From contig JBCCSZ010000292.1 of NCBI GenBank assembly GCA_039199225.1, positions 1-10,011 on the forward strand: DNA of 10,011 nt, given 5' to 3'. Numbering within the stretch: position 1 is the stretch's first letter; the number at the start of each line of letters is the position of its first letter. Shown one piece after another: positions 1 to 9,200 of the stretch. Under the pieces are notes generated by a model. The model saw only the letters and a program-made list of their open reading frames with translations, was not told where the DNA came from and ran no database searches. This DNA is from JBCCSZ01 sp039199225. Its GTDB lineage: Bacteria; Bacteroidota; Bacteroidia; Chitinophagales; Saprospiraceae. Both the position numbers and the translations under genes were made by a program.

Positions 1-2
1 TG

Positions 3-20
3 GCTCCACCAACACCTTAA
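3..20 (+). CDS. Possible last codons of an upstream gene (partial)
   Basis: Read in the third frame, the first bases give Ala-Pro-Pro-Thr-Pro followed by TAA at 18-20, which would leave a 10-base gap before the ATG at 31. That spacing matches the gaps between the other genes (6 and 10 bases), so this may be the end of a preceding gene in the same operon. Only five codons are visible and no family can be named. Two alternatives remain. The frame of the first large gene is also open to the left edge. A second frame runs to a TGA at 50-52 and would overlap the next gene. Confidence 0.35.
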   Translation, partial: APPTP

Positions 21-30
21 ACAATACGCT

Positions 31-2760
31 ATGCCTTATCCCGATAGAGTGATCGGTCGTATGGTGAGTTCCCTTTGGGCTCAGTTGGCTTCTACGGCAC
101 CTGTTGCGCCTCCGGTAGGTGGCAACATTGGGACGCCTCCGACGCATTTTGGCAAACAAGAGCGCATTCCGGAGATGACCTACATCGTAAATGCACTGCC
201 CAGTGACAATGGCTTCATTGCTTCTGCGACTACCTATCACCAAACTTATGGCTTGAACCCCCAAAGTTTTAATTCCCTGGAGGCATTAATCGGGGCCATC
301 AGAAATCCATCGACCCACATCGGTCGGTTGCGGGTTGTCGGGCATGTGGGCTTGGGAGACGATTCGGGCAATGCCAACCTGAATGTGGCCTTTTTTAATG
401 GCGGCCCTAGGGTGGTGACGGAAGATATGCTGAAGGGCTTTGGGACCAGCGATGAAATTGGCCTACGAGCCATTTTTTCTAGTTTTTTCAATAGTATCAG
501 CTACAGCGCTCAGAATCCTAGCAGCCCTGTTTTTCCCGATCTGACTGGTGAATTCGTTCAGGTATTAACAAGCATGAATCCTGCGGTGTTGGAGCCCTTC
601 GGCGATGTCAGTGCGTCAAATCTTAGTGGCCATTTTAAGCAGGTTATGTTTGCTTGTTCTGATATTGTCTATGCGCGTTTGGCTCCTTTTACCGACAATA
701 ATGGGAATACTTCCAATTCCAATCGAAATGCCATAGTCGCTACCTTTCAGCTGATGTTTGAAAAGTATAAAGACAAAGTAGTTGGAACAACTGTTCACAC
801 TGCTCCTGCAAGGGCTCAGGATTTAAATGCGCTTCGAACAGCTGTTGAAGGCATCACGAAATTGCAGCTGATCTTTCTTTCTCAGACCTTTCCCATTTTT
901 AACGATCTAACCAATGGTTTTCTCAATGCACTGCGCGGCGATGCTTCTGCCAGTACCATCGTAGATACCAATTTCTGTCTTCAAAATAATGGTCCGGCAG
1001 CTAATAGCGATCTGGAGTTGTTCTTCTATATTTGCTCCGATTTGTATTTCGTACAGGAATCCTCTCCCAATGATTTAAAGATGGGAGGCACCAATCTTAC
1101 ACCTACCCAGCGGACCGAATTGAGGACGGCGCTGACCATTGCTGCGGATGTCGTCAAGGATAGAATGGTTAACACTACCATTTGTGGTGCCGTATCGCTA
1201 CAAGATACCGATATAGATGATCTCAAGACAAAAATCTTGGGCTACTCTCTAGCGGAGGTTGGCTTGACTTCTGTGGGCAATGCGGATTATCCCTTCCCGG
1301 GCCAAAGTTTTAATTTCGGCTCCGTTCCTATCTATGATATCTTGCGTTCGGCCAATGCTGCCATGGGGCGTGACTTCCGCAACCGAATCAACGCGGTGAA
1401 AGCTCGTTTTGATGAAAATAGTTGGATTGACTTCCGAGGATGCCGCATCGGCCAAGACCCCGACTACTTGGAGGCATTGCGGATATTTTTTGGAAGAACG
1501 GGGCATTTGCCTTCTGTATCTGGACCGGAATGGTATCAGAGTTTTCCCATTGCTGCTGGTGTTACTTTAAGCAATGAAGCAGAGGTGGATACACTTTTTG
1601 GAAATGGTGACAATCAACAGGGCCAAAATCATACGTCTCAGCAGGTGCAGGACGTCTTTGACGAGGTCAGGGATTTGGTGGGCTTGGAAACGCATATGGA
1701 TTTCTGGGAGAATGTGACCGATTTATCCGACTTTGCCTTTGCAGCGATGGTTTGGAAAGGAGATTTGCCGGTCTTACCTATGGAGGCTCCTCGCTTGTCA
1801 GGCTTTGCGGGCCTTGATTTTTCTGATACCATTGCCAGAATAGGGCAGATATTTGACGAATCTACCAATGCGCCATCCAATGCCATCTTGACGCGCATCG
1901 AAGCGCAGCATGCGGCAATGGCAGCCCTTCAATCAGAATTTGAGACCATCCAGCAGCTTGCCAGTCAACCATCGCCTTCCGCCCCAGACCTCAATGCCAG
2001 CTACCAACGGCTGCGGACGATTTCTACCGGACAAGGATTAACAATTGTTCCAAATTCGGCGCCTGGAGGAATGGATGCTGCACAACTGCAAAGTTGGGCT
2101 AACGAATTGAGTGAACATTTCCATTATACCATCATTCGCAACGATCCCGGTAAGCATACTTTGCATGTATTACCTCTGCGAGCTGAGATGGAAAATATCC
2201 AACAATTGATAGATGATGGTGGTACACCCACGGCGGGAGCTTTGGCATCCAGTCATCAAAATCTATTGAATGTATCCATTCAGCAAGGTTTGAGCATTGT
2301 CCCTGATCCCGCGCCCCCCGGCATGGACCTGGCACAGTTGCAGACTTGGGGGCAACAATTGGAGGCTCACTTTCAACCGCTTCTCAATACGACAGATACA
2401 GCGCTGAATACCTTTAAAATGGCGGTTCATGCAAAAGTTCGCATCGACCGGACGACCAGTATCGGGGCGGCTGGAAATGCCCGGTCGGATTTTCGATATT
2501 TTTTCTTCATTGGATTGCCGCTCTTGGTAGAGCCCGTCGGACATTGGTGTTTCTATATCTTCAATGCTGTCCGGGATGATTCTATCAGAAGTTTCATGCG
2601 GGCGCAGTGGCAGGATGCTTTGCCAGGGGGGAATTCCGTTGGGACAGCGAGAGCAACGCATAACAGAGCTCGTCAACTTTCTGTTCTCTCTGAAGACGAT
2701 TTGGATGATTATGTCAATCCATATCCCGATTTTAATGATCACATCATCACCAGACCTTAA
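31..2760 (+). CDS. Large protein with caspase-like His/Cys motifs and a C-terminal tandem repeat; function unknown
   Basis: This 909-residue protein cannot be named with confidence. Residues 80-125 are a helix followed by a strand ending in RVVGHVG (H105), then a short beta-rich stretch. Residues 465-505 hold a strand ending in FRGCRIG (C471), a helix and FFGRTG, then VSGPEWYQSF. A hydrophobic strand ending in His-x-Gly, with a later strand ending in Gly-Cys-x-x-Gly before a helix, is the layout of caspase-like folds such as CHAT and DUF4347. A Cys protease or a degenerate relative is therefore plausible, but not shown. The 366 residues between His and Cys are far more than usual and imply a large inserted, mostly helical domain. 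Two related repeats lie at residues 637-697 and 720-781. The C-terminus has an aromatic patch (RYFFFIGLPLL) and an acidic tail. No signal peptide is seen. The start at 31 is chosen because a plausible upstream gene ends at 20; the frame is open to the edge, and ATG at 61 is an alternative. The next gene begins 6 bases after the stop. Confidence 0.7.
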   Translation: MPYPDRVIGRMVSSLWAQLASTAPVAPPVGGNIGTPPTHFGKQERIPEMTYIVNALPSDNGFIASATTYHQTYGLNPQSFNSLEALIGAIRNPSTHIGRLRVVGHVGLGDDSGNANLNVAFFNGGPRVVTEDMLKGFGTSDEIGLRAIFSSFFNSISYSAQNPSSPVFPDLTGEFVQVLTSMNPAVLEPFGDVSASNLSGHFKQVMFACSDIVYARLAPFTDNNGNTSNSNRNAIVATFQLMFEKYKDKVVGTTVHTAPARAQDLNALRTAVEGITKLQLIFLSQTFPIFNDLTNGFLNALRGDASASTIVDTNFCLQNNGPAANSDLELFFYICSDLYFVQESSPNDLKMGGTNLTPTQRTELRTALTIAADVVKDRMVNTTICGAVSLQDTDIDDLKTKILGYSLAEVGLTSVGNADYPFPGQSFNFGSVPIYDILRSANAAMGRDFRNRINAVKARFDENSWIDFRGCRIGQDPDYLEALRIFFGRTGHLPSVSGPEWYQSFPIAAGVTLSNEAEVDTLFGNGDNQQGQNHTSQQVQDVFDEVRDLVGLETHMDFWENVTDLSDFAFAAMVWKGDLPVLPMEAPRLSGFAGLDFSDTIARIGQIFDESTNAPSNAILTRIEAQHAAMAALQSEFETIQQLASQPSPSAPDLNASYQRLRTISTGQGLTIVPNSAPGGMDAAQLQSWANELSEHFHYTIIRNDPGKHTLHVLPLRAEMENIQQLIDDGGTPTAGALASSHQNLLNVSIQQGLSIVPDPAPPGMDLAQLQTWGQQLEAHFQPLLNTTDTALNTFKMAVHAKVRIDRTTSIGAAGNARSDFRYFFFIGLPLLVEPVGHWCFYIFNAVRDDSIRSFMRAQWQDALPGGNSVGTARATHNRARQLSVLSEDDLDDYVNPYPDFNDHIITRP
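1939..2121 (+). repeat. Internal protein repeat, copy 1 (61 residues)
   Basis: Residues 637-697 of the first large protein open with ETIQQL and contain QGLTIVPNSAPGGMD, then AQLQSWANEL and a final HF. Hand alignment to the second copy, which starts 66 bases after this one ends, gives about half identical residues with a single one-residue gap. The two DNA copies have clearly drifted, so this is an old domain duplication rather than a recent expansion. The unit looks like a helix, a short loop with the IVP...APxGMD core, then a second helix. Confidence 0.8.
2188..2373 (+). repeat. Internal protein repeat, copy 2 (62 residues)
   Basis: Residues 720-781 open with ENIQQL and contain QGLSIVPDPAPPGMD, then AQLQTWGQQL and a final HF, matching copy 1 block for block. 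The 22 residues between the copies include HTLHVLPLRAEM and are not part of the repeat. The position, after the putative Cys motif and before the aromatic C-terminal block, suggests a spacer or docking module. That role is inference. Confidence 0.8.
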
Positions 2761-2766
2761 GCGATT

Positions 2767-5700
2767 ATGAGCCAAAATACATTGGAACAAGTTTCGCAGG
2801 AAGTAGCTGCTATTTTCAATCCACTCTTGGAGTTGACCGATGCCAACCGCATTACTTTGCTGTTTCACGATCTGGGCTACCAGTTGCCGGATGGAAACAG
2901 CTTTGGTACGATCAACGACCTCATCACTAAAGTCAGCGCCCTGGTCGGTGCCGTGGAGTCCTTGGCGTCCGCTTCTACGGATGAGGAGAAGTGGGATGCA
3001 GTGCAAAACATTCTCGGTAAAATCATCGATGTCATTGCTTCCATAACCGATAAGTCTGACGATTTGCAGGGCGAGCTGGCGGTTATTCCTGGCTTTCTGG
3101 CCAATAGCGAAATCGATCAATTGCCCAAGCGACTGCTCGACTACTTGCTGATGATGTATATGTACAACCATCGCTACAAAGGCTATGGTCTGTTGCTTTT
3201 CATCGGTCTGTTCGACGAGATTGAGCAGGAGGAAGACTTGAGTAAATTTCAGCCTGCTTTTACTCTGCGGAAAATATGGTGGGATCGACTGCCGAAATAT
3301 TTTACAGCACCACAGGAATTACCAGAAATACTCTATAAATGGGAAAGTGATTTCGATCACCAATTGTTTCTCCAAAGACTTTATATTTTACTGAGAGGCT
3401 TCCGTCTGCCCGGCGGTATTTATCCACAAAGCGAGAAAATGCGCCTGGCTTTGGGCAACAACTCCATTGTTTTAAAAGAGCTGCGGATGCCTATTTTCGA
3501 ACGTGCAGCCTGGCCTGGTTTGTTCAGTCAGTTTGGCTTGACCGTCAGTCCGGTGGAGCAGCAAGGACCCAAAAAGCCTGGCTTTGCCATGCTGCCCTAT
3601 GTCTTTGGTGCGGCAGAGTTCGACTTTGACATCAGCGAAAAGCTGGAAATTACTTTTGAGACGACGGCCTCCTTAGATACGGGCCTGGGCGTTGTATTGC
3701 GGCCCAATGGTGCGGAGTTCATTACCAATTTTTTCGATGCTCCGCTGGACAGTGTGGATGTGCATGCTTCCATGGGTATCCGTCAAAAGGAGGATACAGG
3801 TGAAATTGTTTTGGTCGGTTCGCCCAATGCTTCCCGATTTGCCATCGAAGGGCCGGGCGCCAGGGTTTTTGCCACCAAGAGTAACGAGGCAGATGTCGGC
3901 TTTGAAATCGACTTACGTGCCATTCGACTGATCATCTCTGGTGGCGATGGCGACGGCTTCCTGGCCAAGGTCCTGGGCGACAATGGCGTCAACGTCGAAG
4001 CTGGAATGACATTGGGCTTTTCGCTCAAGGATGGTTTTTACATCCGGGGCAGTGGTGGCTTGGAAATTCGCCTGCCGACCCACGTTTCGGTTGGCCCCAT
4101 CGAACTGCAGGAAGCCATTATTGGCATCAAATTCCGGGATGGAGACATTGTCCTGGATGCCGGAACGACCATTAAATTAGAGCTTGGACCTTTTACGGCC
4201 ATCGTCGAAAATATGGGCTTGACATCGACCTTGAACTTCCCCGATGGTGGTGGAAATCTCGGTCCAGCCGATCTATCTTTTTCCTTCAAACCACCCACCG
4301 GCCTGGGGCTTTCCCTGGATACACCGGCCGTTCGAGGAGGTGGATACCTCTTCTTCGATCCCGACAATGAGCGCTACGGCGGCGCCCTGGAATTGTCCAT
4401 TCAAAACATGTTTGTTGTTACGGCGGTTGGATTGATTACGACCCGTCTGCCGGATGGTTCCAAAGGCTTTTCGCTGCTGCTCATCATCAGCGTACAATTT
4501 ACGCCGGGCATTGCCTTGGGTATGGGATTCTTCTTGTCGGGCCTGGGCGGCATCATCGGCATCAACCGGACGATGAACGAAGATGCACTGCGCGAAGGGG
4601 TGCGGACCGGTTCCTTAGATAGCATTCTTTTTCCAGAAAATGTGGTGGCCAATATTACTCGGATCATCACCGATATTCGCCTGATCTTCCCACCTCAGCG
4701 CGACCAGTTTATGATTGGTCTGATGGCCAAGATTACCTGGGGGGTTCCCCAACTGATTTCCATCGAGTTTGGCTTGATCATCGAATTTTCCAATCCCGTC
4801 CGGCTGGCCATACTTGGGGTCATCCAGATTGCCCTTCCGACCGAAGAAAAGGCGTTGATACTCATCAAGGTGAGCTTTGTCGGCATCATCAATTTTGACG
4901 AAAAATACTTGAGCTTCGATGCCTCTTTATTTGGCTCTCGCATTTTGACCTTCACCTTGGAGGGCGATATGGCGCTGCGCTTGCATTGGGGCGAAGAGAA
5001 AGCCTTCCTCATGTCGGTTGGTGGCTTCCATCCGGCCTTCGAACCACCGGCGCGCCTCAACGTTGGCAACATGAAGCGTCTGACCCTCAATATTCTGAGT
5101 GGCAATCCGAGACTGACGCTGACGACTTATTTTGCCCTTACTTCCAACACGGTTCAGTTTGGAGCTTCGATAGACTTTTTCTTCAAAGTTTCCAAGTTTA
5201 AAGTCGTCGGTTACTTTGGCTTCGATGTACTATTCCAATTCAGTCCGTTCCGATTTATGGCGGGCATTCGGGCGGGTGTTGAAGTGATGGTTGGCAGTAC
5301 AACCCTTTTTGCCATTTCGCTTTCCTTCGATCTGGCCGGACCAACGCCTTGGAGCGCCAAAGGAACAGCTTCCTTCAAGGTGCTATTCTTCAAAGTCAAG
5401 GTGCGCTTTTCCAAGACTTGGGGCGAGCGCAAAGACATCTCGATGCCTGCCATTCCGGTGCTGCCCGAATTGTTGGAAGCCCTCGGGCAAGATCGCAATT
5501 GGGTTGGGCAGGTACCTTCGGGTCGTTTCGTGCTGGTCAGCTTGCGGGAGGTCGATTCCGAAGTGGATGGCATTGTCCTTCAAAGTTTTGGCAGCCTGAA
5601 AGTGAGCCAGACGGTTCTTCCCCTGGAAATGGACATTGCCAAGTATGGCAACAATGTACCATCCGACATTTTGCGTGCGCGCATCAATCGACTGCGCATC

Positions 5701-6240
5701 GGCGGAGAAGATATGGAGCTTGATGAGGAACGCGACAGCTTTGCACCGGCCAATTTTACGGATTTAGACGATCAGGACAAGCTGAAATCACCTTCCTATG
5801 TCAAAGAGCGGAGTGGTGTTCGAGTGCGCGCAACAGACGAGATAAAGATTAACTACGCCATTGGCCGAGAGGTAACGTATGAGGTACGCACTTCGGATTT
5901 CGATCGTGGCGGCGACCAGCCATACGATATTTTCCAGCCTCTGAGTTTGCAGCCGATGGGTGAAAAAATGGATCGCTTCCGGCGCGAGGCCAGAGGAGGA
6001 GCGGCAGGACGCTCTGCTTTGTCCAGAGAACTCAAATTGAAAAAGAAAGTACCTAAAATTCAGTTGGGAGGTGAAAAATTTGCCATCGCTGGTATGGAAA
6101 ACCTAAGTCGCTTTACCAGCGGAGACTTTTCGATCGGTACCAAAGCGGAAGCCAATGATGCCTTGCGGAAAATCGTTCGCAGCGATCCCACACTGAAAGG
6201 AAAATTACAGATTGTCAACGACTATCAACTAACGGATTAA
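2767..6240 (+). CDS. DUF6603 family protein
   Basis: This 1157-residue protein is recognised as DUF6603, a family without an established function. Residues 1-230 are mostly helical and include a hydrophobic, aromatic segment at about 123-151 (LLDYLLMMYMYNHRYKGYG...). From about 255 to 900 it is a long series of alternating polar/non-polar beta strands. Family-typical blocks are visible: GVVLRPNGAEF from 309, GGGYLFFDPDNERYGGALEL at 524-543, SGLGGIIGINR at 591-601, LDSILFP at 617-623, WGVPQLISIEFGL from 658, and the stretch from DASLFGSRIL to VGGFHPAF at 718-758. The C-terminal part holds GSLKVSQTVLPLEMDI from 942 and FAPANF...DKLKSPSY from 992. A basic linker follows at 1070-1097, then a short final module. 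There is no signal peptide, so despite its barrel-like strand pattern it is probably not an ordinary outer-membrane porin. The start is fixed by the 6-base gap after the previous stop; no Shine-Dalgarno sequence is seen. Confidence 0.8.
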   Translation: MSQNTLEQVSQEVAAIFNPLLELTDANRITLLFHDLGYQLPDGNSFGTINDLITKVSALVGAVESLASASTDEEKWDAVQNILGKIIDVIASITDKSDDLQGELAVIPGFLANSEIDQLPKRLLDYLLMMYMYNHRYKGYGLLLFIGLFDEIEQEEDLSKFQPAFTLRKIWWDRLPKYFTAPQELPEILYKWESDFDHQLFLQRLYILLRGFRLPGGIYPQSEKMRLALGNNSIVLKELRMPIFERAAWPGLFSQFGLTVSPVEQQGPKKPGFAMLPYVFGAAEFDFDISEKLEITFETTASLDTGLGVVLRPNGAEFITNFFDAPLDSVDVHASMGIRQKEDTGEIVLVGSPNASRFAIEGPGARVFATKSNEADVGFEIDLRAIRLIISGGDGDGFLAKVLGDNGVNVEAGMTLGFSLKDGFYIRGSGGLEIRLPTHVSVGPIELQEAIIGIKFRDGDIVLDAGTTIKLELGPFTAIVENMGLTSTLNFPDGGGNLGPADLSFSFKPPTGLGLSLDTPAVRGGGYLFFDPDNERYGGALELSIQNMFVVTAVGLITTRLPDGSKGFSLLLIISVQFTPGIALGMGFFLSGLGGIIGINRTMNEDALREGVRTGSLDSILFPENVVANITRIITDIRLIFPPQRDQFMIGLMAKITWGVPQLISIEFGLIIEFSNPVRLAILGVIQIALPTEEKALILIKVSFVGIINFDEKYLSFDASLFGSRILTFTLEGDMALRLHWGEEKAFLMSVGGFHPAFEPPARLNVGNMKRLTLNILSGNPRLTLTTYFALTSNTVQFGASIDFFFKVSKFKVVGYFGFDVLFQFSPFRFMAGIRAGVEVMVGSTTLFAISLSFDLAGPTPWSAKGTASFKVLFFKVKVRFSKTWGERKDISMPAIPVLPELLEALGQDRNWVGQVPSGRFVLVSLREVDSEVDGIVLQSFGSLKVSQTVLPLEMDIAKYGNNVPSDILRARINRLRIGGEDMELDEERDSFAPANFTDLDDQDKLKSPSYVKERSGVRVRATDEIKINYAIGREVTYEVRTSDFDRGGDQPYDIFQPLSLQPMGEKMDRFRREARGGAAGRSALSRELKLKKKVPKIQLGGEKFAIAGMENLSRFTSGDFSIGTKAEANDALRKIVRSDPTLKGKLQIVNDYQLTD

Positions 6241-6250
6241 TTCAAAATCT

Positions 6251-9200
6251 ATGAGTGATACACTGGCCCATTACAGTTTTATCCCCTGGTTTCGACAGGG
6301 TTTGTCTACCCGTATCCTGGAAAAGGATCACTATGCGGCTCCTGATGAAGAGGGCGCTGCACTGGTGCGTGCCAATTTGGACATTCAGCTGTATGTAGAA
6401 AATACAGCCAAAGAAGATGGTGCATTGGGCGAAAATGTCATCAACAAACAGATAGCCATTTATGGTCCGGGAGACATTATGGGCGTCAGCGATCGAGCCA
6501 TCATCCGGACGGAGCCGCGCAATGGCGTTGCCAATTATGAGGCCAACAACTTGGCGTATATCGAATTTTATGAAGAAGATTTTCCCTGGCGCTATACCCC
6601 TGTGAATCCCGATGACAATACGGTCGATAGGAGCCGTCGCTTGCGTCCTTGGCTGACCTTGGTAGTACTGAAAAGGGATCAGGAGGAGTTTACCCTTCAA
6701 CAGAAAAATGAAGGATTGGCTTCTTTTACTGTTTCGCAAAGAACGATCGACGCGGCATTTCCCAAAGCGGATGAACTGTGGGCATGGGCGCATGTGCAAA
6801 TCAATCAGAAGTTGGATCACAGTGGTGGAAGTGCGCTTTTGACAGAGGTTGATGCTGAATTGGATGCCGATCCAGATATGGGGATTTCTCGCTTGATTTG
6901 TCCTCGGAAGTTGCAAAAAAATACGCCCTATAGTGCCTTTTTGATTCCGAGTTTTGAGACCGGTCGATTGTCGGGACTGGGCTTGGAAATGACGGGGACC
7001 AAAGCACAAAAGGCTTCCTGGACGATGACGGCGCCCGGCAATGATCCATCGGAGGAGAGTTGGAGCTTTCCGATTTATTTTCAATGGAATTTTCACACCG
7101 GAGCCTATGGCGATTTTGAGACCTTGGTTTCGATTTTGGAACCTGTAGTCACTGATCCGGAAAATGGAAAAATGCCAATGGATGTGCAATCTCCCGGATT
7201 TGGACTGGATGGCATGGCCCATCGTTCGACACTTGGTTTTGAAGGCGCTTTGAAGCCACCAAATTTTGTGTCCGACACCTTTTTAACAGAGCCTGGCAAT
7301 GTGGACTTCAAAGATCAACTGCGAAAGGTTCTGAATTTATCTGTTGACTTGTCAGAAGACCAAGATGCACCGGGTAATACGGCAAAGGACATCGACCATC
7401 CGTTTTACAGCAGTGCGACAGATGCAGTGGACGATCCCATCATTGTACCGCCGACTTATGGCATATGGCATGCGATGATTAAAAAAGTACCCAACAATCC
7501 GCCCCTGGGACGTGCTTGGGTCCACCAGCTCAACCTCGATCCCCGCTATCGGGCAGCAGCGGGCCTGGGAACCAAGACGGTTCAAAAAGAACAGGAAAAT
7601 TTAATGGAGGAAGCTTGGAAGCAGGTCGGAGAAATCAATAAAGCCAATGAAAAAATCCGCCGGGCAGAGCTTTCCAAAACAGCCAGCAGTTGTATTTACA
7701 AAAAGCATCTGCGCAGGGGCAGCAAAGACCGGTTTTTGCGATTCACAAGTGCCATGCACAACGTCGTTTCAAACATCGATCAGTCGCAAACGCTCAACCA
7801 ACAATTTCGGGAAAGCCGAATTCCAGTGGTGGCCAAGAGCGCATCTTTTCGCCGCATTGTTCGCCCGAATCGAAAAGTCAACCGCAAGCTGAATCGCCAG
7901 TCTGCCAGCCTGAATTCAATCCACCAGTCCTTGTTGAAAAATTTTAATAAAGACGAGGCGGAGGCACAATCCATTACTACGGCAAAATTGAAGGCCGATC
8001 CAGCCAATACGCTGACATTTACGGATGCTTTTACAGCCATTAATTTTGCCCAATCAAACTACAGTGCCGACCCAAATTTACTAGCCAAGGATGCCTTTTT
8101 GCAGTTTTTTAACCCTCGTCTCAACGATAAGCTGGCCGACCGTCCCAGTTGGATTACCGCCATCAACAACGATGGGGAGCTCACTGCCGAAGTCCGAACG
8201 CGCATGCTGCAATTGGTCAATGCCATTTTGGCCTATGAGCTAATAGATGGAGCCATTAACATCACCATCCGTAAAGCCGAATATGAAACATTTTTTGGCA
8301 ATGGTTCGAGTGGTAAGCGCTATTTAAATCTTTTGATTCTCAAAGACGGTGAAACCAAAATCGATCACATTGGTTCGGCGACAACCCAGCTGGAAATTCA
8401 ACAATTTCAAAGTGGATTTTCCGCCTTGCAGAGCATCGTCAATAATGAAACATCGGTTCGATTCGAACTCCCTTCGCGGCTTGAGCAACTGGCCAATCTC
8501 GATGCAGTCGGTGTTGATCTGCAGCAGAAGCTCGATCCAGTATTTACCATCTCCAAGCGGGTCATCAGCCAGATAAAAGTATGGGATGGTTCTTCTTTGC
8601 GCCGGGTGGATGAGTTGAAGCCGGTCATGGCACATCCTGAATTCGAAGACCCGGTATACGTCCACCTCAAGAAATTGTCGCAGGATTTCATCTTGCCCAA
8701 TGTAGAGAAATTGCCGCAGGACTCCATTACCATCCTCCAAACCAATCAGCGTTTCATCGAATCCTACATGGCTGGTCTGAACCACGAAATGGCGCGCGAG
8801 TTGCTTTGGCGCGAATTTCCAACGGACCAGCGGGGTACCTACTTTCGTCAGTTTTGGGACGTTCGAGACAACCTATTTGAGGACGATCCCGAAAAGCAAT
8901 TCGACATTAAAAAAATGCACCAATGGAACCAGCGTTTGGGCAACAACCGCTCTCGGCAGTGGAATGAAAATGATCCGCAAGACGATGGCAATATCGTATT
9001 GGTTGTCCGAGGTCAGTTGTTGCTGAAATATCCCAACACGATGGTTTTTGCGCAAAGGGCCGCCTATGACAGCGGCGATGCAACCGAGCAAAGACGCCTA
9101 GCCGATGACATCGATGCCAATATCAAATATCCACTCTTTTCTGCAGAATTGGAGCCAGATATTTTTCTGTTTGGCTTTGACTTATCCATCGATGATGCTC

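Noticed and set aside
2626..2631. Run of six G near the 3' end of the first gene, with an overlapping open frame at 2564-2770
   Set aside because: It could suggest slippage or phase variation. However, the main frame continues to a stop placed 6 bases before the next gene, and the alternative frame gives no sensible protein.
2263..3171. Open frame of 302 codons on the minus strand across the junction of the first two large genes
   Set aside because: It lies wholly opposite two well-supported genes, its translation has no recognisable domain, and it spans their boundary. It is best explained as a by-product of codon use on the + strand.
3540..5440. Outer-membrane beta-barrel or TonB-dependent receptor
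   Set aside because: There is no signal peptide, plug domain or terminal aromatic barrel signature. The sequence blocks match DUF6603 instead.
6242..7222. Open frame of 326 codons on the minus strand opposite the start of the third large gene
   Set aside because: The + strand here encodes clear family motifs (SFIPWFRQGL, GPGDIMG, LRPWLTLVVL). The antisense translation has no coherent domain pattern, so it is treated as a shadow despite its length.
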